A DNA stretch of 64,000 bases, from positions 132,203,282 through 132,267,281 of the forward strand of contig CP136062.1 of the NCBI GenBank assembly GCA_032622095.1, written 5' to 3'. The stretch is from Siphonodentalium dalli (lineage: Eukaryota; Mollusca; Scaphopoda; Gadilida; Siphonodentaliidae). Positions 41,170-51,616 of the stretch are shown here, one piece after another. A program made the translations under genes and the position numbers. Position 1 is the first letter of the stretch; each line of letters starts with the position of its first letter. The notes below the pieces were generated by a model. It saw only the letters and a list, made by a program, of their open reading frames with translations, was not told where the DNA came from and did no database searches.

Positions 41170-42026
41170 CAGGGGTGGCGCCAGTGGGGGGCACAGGGGG
41201 GGGGGGGGGGGGCTACAGCCCCCTTGTCGGGGAGCTCTAGCCCCCTCGTCGGGGAGGACTTGACGGGGATTTTCTATATGTAAGTCGGTTGTGTGTATAA
41301 GATGAAGTAATCATGTACAGACTGTCAGTGTGGGAAAGTGTCAGCGAGAGAACATACAGCGGAATATATCCCACACAAAATATTCATGGCACATGTTCCC
41401 ATTAATTCCCCCGTATTGTTACACCATCAGCGTTTCAGTGGTAATGAAAATCTATTGAAACATTGAAACATGTGTGCTTTATCATTGCTGGCTACTCTGG
41501 CATTCGTCACAATGGCCACATTGGTCTATAGAACAATCGAGTTCCTACAGTATAGCCACATGTTAGCTATATCCCTGACAGTGAAACACCATGCTGGCAC
41601 TTGCAACTAATGAAATTAGAAATTAGAACTGACACAGAAGACAAGTGACCTACCTAGAATATAGGAATTTTCACAACAATTCATGGGTTTTAATCTTCGA
41701 GTTATCTCATCTGCTAATTATGGCTGATGTATTGTTCAAATATTAGTGTGGCGAAGCCTTAATTCAAGTTTAATTGACACCACCATAATATATGTGTTAT
41801 TATTTACATATGTGATAATGATCATCAATCATAAGCAACTGCAGATCTATTAGAATTCTCCAGGCTCCAGCTAAGGGACTACAATTACTTCAATATGGTT
41901 TTGTTCATTGGTTCGCCACACACACTATGTGCGCTCATTTCACGTACCAACAGGCAATATGGTGTAATTTAGTGTAGCCCCCATATCATCGGCTCCCCTG
42001 TCAGGGATTTTCTGTTGCCACCCCTG
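41170..42026. mobile_element. hAT-type MITE, 857 bp
   Basis: Ends are CAGGGGTGGCGCCA at 41170 and TTGCCACCCCTG ending at 42026, an 11-bp perfect inverted repeat typical of hAT elements (CAGGGGTGG). An exact 8-bp duplication CAATGATG lies at 41162-41169 and 42027-42034. The left subterminal part has a G run (41189-41207) and CCCCTTGTCGGGGAGC units. No coding capacity. Confidence 0.92.
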
Positions 42027-42034
42027 CAATGATG

Positions 42035-42340
42035 GCTGGCGTTTCGCTGCTGGAAGAGGCTTCTAAATGTGAATATTTCAGTCTACAGGGTTATTCACAA
42101 CAGTGAAATCATAATGCAAAGACTGATGCTATACAACTTATCTAATAAAGTTTCCATTACGTTCAACGAAATGGTCAATACATTCAAAGTAGAGAAAATA
42201 ATAGTTTGTCAACAGATTGCGGTCACGACATTGATTGAAACAGACACACCACTGAGCGTGATTCAGTTTTGAGGCAAAGTACATATTGCTGCACGTAGCA
42301 AAAGTGACAATTGACCAAGAACCACCCTGGCGACATAAAA
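42035..42340. other. Non-coding flank
   Basis: A 67-codon frame (42069-42272, VEKIIVCQQIAVTTLIETDT) has no recognised domain or splice signals. I do not call it a gene. Confidence 0.3.
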
Positions 42341-42344
42341 TTCA

Positions 42345-42565
42345 TGACTTCAAGAACTTTCATGAACTGACATGAACAGTTCATGAAAAATACTTGAAAG
42401 GTTCATCAACCTTGTTCATGAACTATTGTTCATAATCTGGACATGAATATTTTTCATGCACTGATGAAGAACTTTAACGAGTTTTCAGAATGTTCATAAA
42501 AAATCTTGACATGTACTTAATTTAAATTCATGAATAATTGATGAACATTCTGAAAACGCGCTGAT
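42345..42565. repeat. TTCATGAAC-rich palindromic cluster
   Basis: The words TTCATGAACTG, CAGTTCATGA, GTTCATGAAC and TCATGAATA recur about ten times. GTTTTCAGAATGTTCAT at 42480-42496 is the inverse of ATGAACATTCTGAAAAC at 42541-42557. The cluster can fold on itself and resembles the subterminal region of a small inverted-repeat element. Confidence 0.55.
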
Positions 42566-43225
42566 ATTAAACGTGTCTATTACCGATAATTATGAAACTG
42601 CTTTTATGGCCAAATTATGTGATAATAGAGGATATGACATGAGTGTTTGTGTAATATGACGTTTATGAAACGAGTATCAAGAATTTTCAATTTTGCTGAA
42701 CCTCTGGCGAGGTTTGTATTGTATATTGACGTCAAACTCACTTATACCATGTGACACTTTAAAATCGAACTTTGATATGGGTATGTTCAGGAATACTGCT
42801 CACAGCCTCGCACGTTTTGTACTATATATGCCATCTTATATTAAATATGAACTTTTTCAAATTTGAAATTATTTAGTTTTTCTGTTATTTATATTCTGAT
42901 AGTAATAAATTTTATGAATCTTGTGTGCTAAAATAAAGATATATGATTCATTAACTGCAAAATGTTTGTCATAGAAACAATGAAAATTGGTTGCCATCAC
43001 GTATATTGAAATTGGCGGAAAGCTTCAATGCTTGTGTTTCCAAACACACCTGCAGTCAAAAAATGGCCATTCCAATATAGAAATTTTGCATGATACCTGG
43101 TAGTTTGACGGCGCAGATCAGAAGTATAATAAAATCGTTTCTAAACCAGCTGTCTAAACCAGTAATTTTGACATGCAATACTCTAAATATAATGATTGAA
43201 ATCTAAACACAGGTCTCCAGACTTT

Positions 43226-43258
43226 TTTTTTACCCCAACCCAATTTGGGGTTGGGGTC
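43226..43258. repeat. GGGGTT palindrome
   Basis: ACCCCAACCCAATTTGGGGT then TGGGGT is a near-perfect self-complementary segment. It is followed by (CA)n at 43352-43362. No gene is attached. Confidence 0.6.
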
Positions 43259-43264
43259 AATTTT

Positions 43265-45242
43265 TGTTCTGCATGGGGATCTGTGGCTCCGAATGGTAAG
43301 GTCGATTTCGGAATTGATCCGTGCTCCGTCGAGAAAAAGACGAGCGAAAAAACACACACACACACAAACAAAACAAAACTATTTACCCGGGGACTCTTTT
43401 CATATTCACTGTAATTAAATCTTAAAAATGATGGGGCAAAGGAATTCAAGTAATGGTCATTTATAGATATTTTAGTAAACGCCGTTGATATATCGTCGAT
43501 TAACATGCGCATTCATGATGCATTAAATAGATTGTTATCAAAACTCGTATATGGACGGGCGTATGGCTGGGATTTAACCGGGTTACATTTGATATAATTT
43601 ATCCACCCATTGTCTAATTTGAGGTCTCTATCACCATGCACCCAATAAGAAAATGTGACAATCGTTTTTGTCAGACATGCCGAACAGGATACTAAAGAGT
43701 GAATTTATTATCGTCGCGCGCTCTCTCTCTCCGTTACACGACAGCATATGGTTAATTAATCCCAACAATTAATTTACGCAGATTTACGCGGAAATAATTT
43801 TTGATTACCGGATAGGGCTATGTTTATTCTATATATCTCTGAGTATTTAGAGTAAAATTCCCAAATAGAATTATTTTTATCGGATTTTTTATGGCAAAAC
43901 TTCGATACTATAATAGTTAGCGTAATTTCGTGACATGTACGTTCGACTATTTTGTCGCATAAAATCAATAAAATAACGATGAACAGTTACAAATTGTGTT
44001 TAACATTCTCGGAAAAATATATGTAGGCCTAGGCCTACTTGCTATCTGTTTTAAATCTAACGCAAAATCTATCAAAAATAACAAAGTTTAACTTTATATA
44101 CGCGTGATGGCATGTGGACTCACTGTAAATCTACCAAAGTAAATGCATGCCGCCCACGTGTTTGTTTGGGGAATTTATATCCCACGATGCATCATTCTCG
44201 CTAAGCGTAAACATTGTCATCTGATGTCATCATTTTATTGGGAAATCCATATCTAAACCAGGTGATAGCCTAGACAGGAATGTTTTTTTTTTTAAGATGT
44301 CGCAGCTGATTGTATATGGGATAGTCCTATCGGTATTTAAGGTGAACACTTATAGGCCTAACTGAATTATACTTCTCACAGAGTTGTTTACACGTATGCC
44401 GACGTAGACAAAATATCGACAGTGCCACCAAAACTGCCAAAAAGGAGGTTCCGTTTACCTTCTAACAGGCTCAAAAGACGCTACTTGTTTCAGTAAGAGT
44501 AATCTTTAAAATTGCTAAACCTTCATATTTTGCTTAATAAACATAAGTCATTGTTTGTTTTTATTCCCACTACTTGCCCTTTGATCTTCATGTGACCCAC
44601 CACTGACTTAATCCAATTAGCCGCCAACAATAGCAATTAACACCTAATTAGCGACTCGGCGACGATCCTAACTACAACTTTTAGTGTGCTGGAGAACGAA
44701 AAATGTCGATAAAAGTTTAAATATAAGACTTACAAATTAAATTTTAAATTTGTTTATTTGTAATTGGCATAGCTTACCACAAACCAAAATTCATCATTAT
44801 TGGAATCATATTTATAACGACATTAAACGAAATTGAAAATCCCAACTACACCTTTTACTGGGCTCGATCTCAGACTCGGATTACAACTTTTAGTATGACC
44901 CACGTCACTATATGCGCATGCGCAGACCGCATTCCGTTAATGTTCGAATTTAAATTCATCTGTGTTTTTATTTGACAACGTCTTTCATTTCACGAAAATG
45001 ATGGCGAGAAAACCTCAGAAAAGCCAAAACAATTCAACAGTTTGACGAAAAGAAGACAGGAACTACACTAGAGGTAGAACAACAGGTGGTAGGAGGCTGA
45101 ATTCGGCAAATAGGCGAAGTTTGTTCCCAATCCTGCACTGCTGCAGGCTACGAATACGGAATAGTCGGAATACGATGGCATTGAAAAATTAAATGTCAAC
45201 AGTTAAATGGAAGTCACACTGGACGCATACATATTATAACTG
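43265..45242. other. Non-coding, nothing recognised
   Basis: About 2 kb of AT-rich DNA. No frame over 70 codons with plausible composition, only a short (CT)n at 43721-43729 and the word TAGGCCTAGGCCTA near 44025. Confidence 0.35.
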
Positions 45243-45249
45243 ATGGAAA

Positions 45250-46186
45250 CTAGTCCAAGTCTTCTCGTACTAAAACTAGCTAAGATTTTGGGATGGAGAT
45301 GCTAGTATTTAGTCCGAGTTCCAGGCCCATGCATTCCTATGACACGAGTTACGCCCAGGATCTGACAGTGGCGGGAATCTGTGGTGTATTTTACTCGATT
45401 TACCTAACAAAGCAATACATGATGCTATATACATCGGAAAGAGTGACATCTTATGGTCATAATGGTGTATAATAATCTAACTTTAATGTTAAATTACACA
45501 TAGAATATTCCGGTTGATTGCCACAAACATCGTTGTTTTTTCTGTTTGTTTACTTAACTGAAAGCCGAACTCAGGTTCCGAAGAACTTCGGCATTGTCCG
45601 GTGTTTGTTTTGGCCGAGACGAATTTTGATACAAACAAAATGGCGGCCCCCATGATATTCTAATGCTCATTGTGTTTACACTGTTTTAAACTGTGAGATG
45701 GTTGTAATTCCCGTAATTTATTTAATGTATTACATTTATATCTTCAATATGTATTTAATCTATGTATTTATTTATTTATTGTCACGTATAATTACGATTA
45801 CAATGGAGAATTCATCGTGCGTGGTTGATTGAAAATCTACGGAATATTATCACCGGAAAATGCCGAATGCAGTTCGCAAGGTCAACTGAGTTCGCATACT
45901 TTAAAAAATATGTAAACACTGCGGCAAATGTTTTTTTTCACATTAAATTACCGCTTTCAATTCACAACCGATGTGGGTTTCAGATCAAATAGCATGTCTT
46001 CTGCGGAAACTATCCGTTTATTGTAGCAATTGTGATATTTTATTTCATATAATTGTGGTTTTATTTGAGCGGGTCACTAACGCTTAAGTCGTGTCATAGG
46101 AATGCATGGGCCTGGAACTCGGACTAAATACTAGCATCTCCATCCCAAAATCTTAGCTAGTTTTAGTACGAGAAGACTTGGACTAG
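45250..46186. mobile_element. 937-bp TIR element with about 97-bp near-identical ends
   Basis: CTAGTCCAAGTCTTCTCGTA at 45250 and TACGAGAAGACTTGGACTAG ending at 46186 are inverted copies, and the identity continues about 97 bp inward (AAACTAGCTAAGATTTTGGG, GCCCATGCATTCCTATGACA). The flank ATGGAAA(C) is duplicated at 45243-45249 and 46187-46193, a 7-8 bp target duplication compatible with hAT- or P-type transposition. Near-identical arms suggest recent insertion. It is non-coding. Confidence 0.85.
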
Positions 46187-46289
46187 ATGGAAACGTGCAC
46201 TAAATTTAGACACAACTTACATTTATTTACATGTGATAATTCTCAATCGGAGATAGATCCATTATAAAAATTCAGAGTCGACGTTATGA

Positions 46290-46336
46290 CATTTCAGCGT
46301 CGACTGCAGCTAGTCGATTAATCGTTTCAACCCTAA
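46290..46336 (-). repeat. Probable hAT terminal repeat, partner not found
   Basis: The minus strand reads TAGGGTTGAAACGATTAATC then GACTAGCTGCAGTCGACG, a typical hAT end with subterminal GTCGAC palindromes. No matching opposite end is seen in the window, so it is a fragment or its partner is diverged. Confidence 0.4.
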
Positions 46337-46735
46337 TTGTAAATAGAGTTCTCCTGCATGTATGGCAAATAAGTTGTTAGGCAGTCGGCCGTATAACTTT
46401 TACAATGTACATAAGCGTGTATTGCTTTAAGTTAAAAAGTTCAGGTAAAATACGATGTAACAAATCAATGTATCCGAGTCATGCCAGGCATAAATTGCGA
46501 CGTTGTAAACCCATGTACAATCACCACTTGGGGTTTCAAGGAAGCCGACAGGAATGACGCGTCAATAGCAATGCCACACATGGGCTTCACTCACACCACA
46601 GTTTCTGTGATCAGTTTCATCATGATGTATTTAGGCTCAGTATAATGTTCAGTTTTGGAAGACTCATTCAAATCATTGTTTTCATTTAGAGAAATATTGG
46701 ATATTTGAAGAAATTTCATTTTCTTTTCCTGTAAG

Positions 46736-47183
46736 AAACGACTGAATAAACTGGAGGAAAGGATAGATATTCTGGAAAGTGATAATCGACACTTAAGAAA
46801 AAAAATGAAAGCTGTTAAAGCAGAGGTTGACCTGCTAAAGAACAGTGATAGAGAGCAGGTACAGGTAGCAGCATCTGCGTCGCCTGAAGAGACATATAAT
46901 GGGCACACTCTGGCTGCACTCAAAGCAGCAGCAAAATCTGCCAGAGATAAGAAGGAAGTGGGGCTATGATGCTGTTCAGCTTGGATGAGTTGATAAACTG
47001 TTCAATATCAGGCAAAAGAACAGTTATGTGTGGAGATAGGCCCCAGAGGCCTGCCATCAATCAGCCGCGCCTCCGAATTTTGGAGGATGTTATGCACAGC
47101 GAGTGCAAAATGGACCATGCAAATTTTGTCAATAAATTTCAGAATCTGCAAAAAGGTCTACGCCGGGAAGCCAAAAAAAAATA
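46736..47183 (+). pseudogene. Coiled-coil/BEN-domain protein, 3' exon
   Basis: After a pyrimidine-rich acceptor (TTTCTTTTCCTGTAAG) the frame reads KRLNKLEERIDILESDNRHL, a short coiled coil, then HTLAALKAAAKSARDKKEVG. A stop at 46967-46969 overlaps an ATG in the next phase (46966). That phase carries the BEN-like C-terminal block LFSLDELINCSISGKRTVMC, then PAINQPRLRILEDVMHSEC and NFVNKFQNLQKGLRREAKKK, stop at 47182-47184. BEN domains bind DNA and occur in chromatin regulators and some viral and mobile-element proteins. The one-base shift between coil and BEN means a pseudogene, a sequencing error or a missed intron. AATAAA-type signals follow the stop. Confidence 0.5.
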
Positions 47184-47230
47184 AATACACACTGACTTCT
47201 TGTATGATGTTCTATAGGCACTGTAAATAA

Positions 47231-47488
47231 ATGTGGTTGTTAGGGAAAAAAATATCACATACAACACTCAAATGGAGAAAACTTACTATGGTAGCACAAC
47301 ATTTAAACCAGAATCAGTGTTTTTATTGTGGGATTTCAAAATCCGATCAGTTTGCTGTGGATAATGACATTCAGAAATTTCAATCTCAGTATACAGTTGT
47401 GAGACCAATATGTATACCATGCAAGGATTCTGGCAATGAGGTAGTCGTGAGAGAGAAAAGAAATGTCAAAAAATTGAGAACTAAATAA
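47231..47488 (+). CDS. Small Cys-rich (CxxC...CxxC) reading frame
   Basis: 85 codons, basic, with QCFYCGISKSDQF and RPICIPCKDSGNEVVVREK. The two C-x2-C pairs about 37 residues apart suggest a zinc ribbon. It lies 47 bp downstream of the BEN frame, and an AATAAAAATTA signal lies at 47759. It may be the tail of the same transcript or of a mobile-element protein. The family is not recognised. Confidence 0.4.
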   Translation: MWLLGKKISHTTLKWRKLTMVAQHLNQNQCFYCGISKSDQFAVDNDIQKFQSQYTVVRPICIPCKDSGNEVVVREKRNVKKLRTK

Positions 47489-47880
47489 GCCAAAGTTCAT
47501 ACACTGTATGCATGATCTACTAGTATAGCATATTTCTTGACATTAATATTCCAAATCAGGACTACCTCTTTATGGATGTGATTTTAGTCACAAAATTATA
47601 ATTTGCACACAAATTTGAAATTTCATCATTTTAGCCAGACACTCCAGTCTGAGTATTTATTTTATATTCTACATTGTTTTGTTTCAATTTTATATTCACT
47701 GTTTTTTTTTTTCACCTCAAAGAATGAGTTTTGTTCACTGTTATTGTTTTTATTATTGAAATAAAAATTATGCACCGTTTATCAAGGTTCCACATAACAA
47801 TTTCGAAGCCAAAGGCTCATGCTGCAACCACAAGAAAATCAGTTATTTAAGGTCGACGCCGCTTATTACCTCTCAGATTC
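47489..47880. other. 3' flank with poly(A) signal
   Basis: AT-rich, T-runs, AAATAAAAATTATGC near 47759. No frame. Confidence 0.4.
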
Positions 47881-48011
47881 CAGAGCAGACGGTGTTACAG
47901 TATGTCCGAGTCGTATACGTGCGGAATCATTTATACAGATTACTTCTCAGAGATAGGCTGTTCAGACAAAGCTTTTGTTAATACCGTCAGTGCCGTAGAC
48001 TTGTGTGAAAT

Positions 48012-49290
48012 ATGGCTCCTAGGAAGAAGTCGGGAACAAAAAAGGCTACGCCTAGCCCAGTTTCAACTTCGGGACGCACGACCAGCCGTCGTTCCCCTAC
48101 ACGAGCTTGGACCCGTGATGAATTGGTGTCACGATTGGAACTAATGGGCATTGTTGTTCCAGAAAAAATGACAAAAGACAATATTATGTTGTTAATTACG
48201 GCAAATTCCAAACCGAAGGATACAGGACTTGCGAACGACGATGTCGCTTCATGTGTTTCCGACGATTCGGAAGGTGATGTATCGTTTCCTCACCTGCAGA
48301 GGACTGTACCATGCTTGGAGCGTCCGGCATCATCGGCGGACACACAGCACACTACCCCACTGGGGAACAGTTGACGGTATGTTTCATTTTAGACCCCACA
48401 CCTCGGACTATATAACGGGCAATTTTCTGCTAAATGGTCGCGGTATTGACCCAGACTCTCAGGACACAGTTGATCTAGTTTCCCCGTCTGTTAGACATCT
48501 GATCATCACTGGCCAAGATTTCAACTTGGCCACGCTTCTGATCCCACATCACGGCCTGGACGTCTCACTCCGCCAGACCCCAGATACACCAAGCACATGC
48601 TTTGATCCACGTTTGGCCAGAGATTTGAGCTTATCTGAATTTGTTTACGCCTTCAAGATGTATAAATCGATTATGTGTGAGCAGTACCCCAATCGTCGTG
48701 AGGAATTAGACATATAAGGCAACATGATCGTCGACTTTGGACACAAATTTGGTGGAACTCTGTTCTACGATTACCACAGGGCATTCTCCGCGCAAGCAGC
48801 AACACTCCTACAATTGCGTGGACAAAAAATTAATTGGGGTAAAAGGGATACCAATCTCTTTGCTACAGTGTTTTCTGGCCATCAGATGTTGAGGTGCAAA
48901 TCCTGCAACCAGTCCTGTTTATGGTGAGACTCCACCTGAAATGGTGGCGTCCACTCCGATATCAATTTCACAAATGGAATTATTTCTGTCCGAGCATCCG
49001 AGTTATCTGTTGAGTGGCCTTCGCGAAGAGTCTACCTTCACATTCCTATGAGTGCCGCAATTTACAATCTGCGTTATCCCAGAAAGCAGCAGTGACCGAA
49101 ATTCTTACACATGAAGTGTTGAAGGGTTATGTTATTGGCCCTTTTGATGTGCCGCCATTTTTCTCCGTATAGAGTGAGCCCTCTGGGCGTGGCAACCGGG
49201 AAATATTCCAATAAAAAACGGCTGATAGTGGATCTATCTTCTCCACATGATCATGTTTCTGTTAGAAGTGTTAATGATAATGAATCCGCA
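48012..49290 (+). pseudogene. Retrotransposon gag-like protein and N-terminal RT of a DIRS/Ngaro-like element
   Basis: ATG 48012 gives a Lys/Ser/Thr-rich tail (MAPRKKSGTKKATPSPVSTS), then a SAP-like helix pair (WTRDELVSRLELMGIVVPEK). A shift near 48350 leads to FNLATLLIPHHGLDVSLRQT and LSLSEFVYAFKMYKSIMCEQ, the gag body of tyrosine-recombinase retroelements. Another stop at 48715 is followed by FDYHRAFSAQ-type text (48724-48927). From 49090 the RT begins: ILTHEVLKGYVIGPFDVPPF, then SPLGVATGKYSNKKRLIVDL, then the SVND motif. It stops abruptly near 49280, where hAT transposase coding begins. Confidence 0.65.
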
Positions 49291-51228
49291 GCCGACGTAC
49301 AAGTACACAAGCCAAGTTTGGAAGTACTTCGGATTTTTAGGCAATATAGTGAATGGGGTCAGGAAGGCAGACAAAACGGTCACCGTTTGCCGTTTGTGCA
49401 AGACAAAGACAACTTATAGCGGGGGTACTACTAATATGACCCTACATCTCAAGAGACACCATAAAGATGTTTCGTTTGAAGCAAAGCAAAAGCATATCAT
49501 AAAACAAAACTTGGATGTCAAACCAACAGCTGTTACAGCTTCTGGTAGCAGTGCTGAGAGCACCAGCAATTTGAAACCAAGCTCAGCGTCTGGTCAACTT
49601 AGGCTTACTGAGTCCTTCAGACAAAAATGTCCTCCTACATCACTACGAGCCCAGGCAATCACAAACAGAATTGCTGATTTTATTGCAACTGGAATGAGGC
49701 CATACAGAGGTTTTCTAGCTCTAGTCAAGGAACTTGAACCCAGATACAGTGCCAAGCAGGAGGACTTTCACTGAAGTAATTATACCGGAGTTATACAACA
49801 AAACAAAGGAAGAAGTACAAAGCAGTTTGAAATCGGCAAAATCAATCAGTTTAACTACTGATGGATGGACATCAAGGACTGTTGAGAGTTACGTAACAGT
49901 TACTGCACATTTCACATCGAGTGATAGGAAGTTGAATAACTTCGTACTTCAGACAAGAGCATTACCGATATGCCATACTGGTGTCAATGTCGGCAAAGTT
50001 CTTTTGGGAGCGATCAAGGAATGGGAGTTATCTCGAAATGGCACACAAACTGTTGTTGTTACAGACAATGCTGCGCCAATGGGAATTGCAGTTGAACATG
50101 CAGACTGTTTTCAAATATGCTGTTTCGCGCATACTATACATCTGGCAACCCAAAGGGGACTTGATGTTTCACCTATGTCTCGTCTGTGTGGGAGGGTTCG
50201 TGCAATTGTTAACTATTTCCACAAAAGTTCAGTTGCCACAGCTGTTTTGAAAGACAAACAAAAACTTCTATGTCTCCCAACACACAAGCTTATCGGTGAC
50301 ATAAAAACCCGCTGGAATAGCACATGTGAGATGCTTGTACGGTATCTAGAACAGCAGCCAGCTATACACTCTGCACTACTCAGCCCCGACGTCAGGAAAA
50401 ATCTGTCCACACTGGTCACTCTTTCTGATCAAGATATATGTGACATTCAGGAGGTGATTGAGATTCTTAAGCCTATCAAAAGTATTACTACAATGATGTG
50501 CACTGAGAAATTACCAACTGTTTCGTTAATTATTCCCATCAAGGGGAAACTGTTGAATATTGTGTCTATCCAAGCCAATGATTCACCACTCATAAAACAA
50601 GTGAAGGACGCTATCAGTAATGACTTGAAAAAACGGTATTCAAGTGAAGAACTCTCCCAATTCCTTCTGGCTGCCTCTGTCATGGATCCCAGATTCAAGA
50701 CTATGTCATCAATCAGCCAGAAGGAGGATGTCAGGTCTACACAAATTTGAAAACCAAAGCTGTTACGTTGTGGGGCACAACACATGCACATGCAACCGAC
50801 ACCAGCGAAGTTTGTGAATCATCAAGTAAGGATGATCCCACCCCTGGCCCTGGGCCTGAGAAGAAAGCAAGAAAATCTGTTATAGAAGATATTTTCGGAG
50901 ATGAATATTTTGCTGACATTGACAAATCTAGGAGTAGGACCAAGAGTAACTCAACAATTATTGAGGACTGTGACAATGAAATTACTGCTTTTAGAGCAGA
51001 AAAATCAATTAAACTTACCAGTGATCCGCTTATTTGGTGGCAGGAAAAAGCTGCTCACTCCCAATATTATCAGACTTAGCATCAACATATATGTCAATCC
51101 CCTGTACATCTGTTCCGAGTGAACGTGTCTTTTCAACTGCAGGGGATATTGTCGCTGCTCAGAGATCAGCACTCAAACCAGAGAACGTAGATGTTCTCAT
51201 ATTTTTGAAGAAGAATCTTCACTACTAG
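49290..51228 (+). pseudogene. hAT/BED transposase 1 (ZBED-like), 5' end lost
   Basis: A BED zinc finger (QVWKYFGFLGNIVNGVRKAD, CRLCKTKTTYSGGTTNMTLH, H-x4-H) is followed by LRLTESFRQKCPPTSLRAQA. A one-base shift at about 49750 leads to the catalytic part: ISLTTDGWTSRTVESYVTVT (first Asp), VVVTDNAAPMGIAVEHADCF (second Asp), CCFAHTIHLATQRGLDVSPM (C-x2-H block) and GDIKTRWNSTCEMLVRYLEQ. Further shifts near 50735 and 51030 separate the C-terminal dimerisation block VPSERVFSTAGDIVAAQRSA, stop at 51226. The transposase would form dimers and cut hAT ends. Its 5' TIR is missing; the coding text fuses to a retrotransposon RT. Confidence 0.82.
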
Positions 51229-51616
51229 CTTCAGAAATATGAGAACATCTACATTCTCTGTTTTGGGTAGGGCTGCAACGATTCACCACGGTTTCGGTGA
51301 ATCGCGATGTTTACCGGTGGTGCGATACGCGGTTCGTTTCGTAATTATTCAGGTACGTTTTCAATCCGCATTTTTGTCGCCCAAGCTCTCTGAGAGAACA
51401 CTTTTTATTGGCTGTAACTGCAATGATTCCGTATTTTCCTTTTCTGTTAACCAATCAAAATTGTTCTTCCACTATCGCGAGGTCTGTTGAATATGTCTGA
51501 CATTTAAAATCAATAACAAATTCAATGACATGTCGAAAGTATCGCATGATAAAAGTTCTCAGCCGGTCGGAGACGGGCCTGGCGAGATAACTCGAAAAAT
51601 TGTCGGGGCGCCGCGG

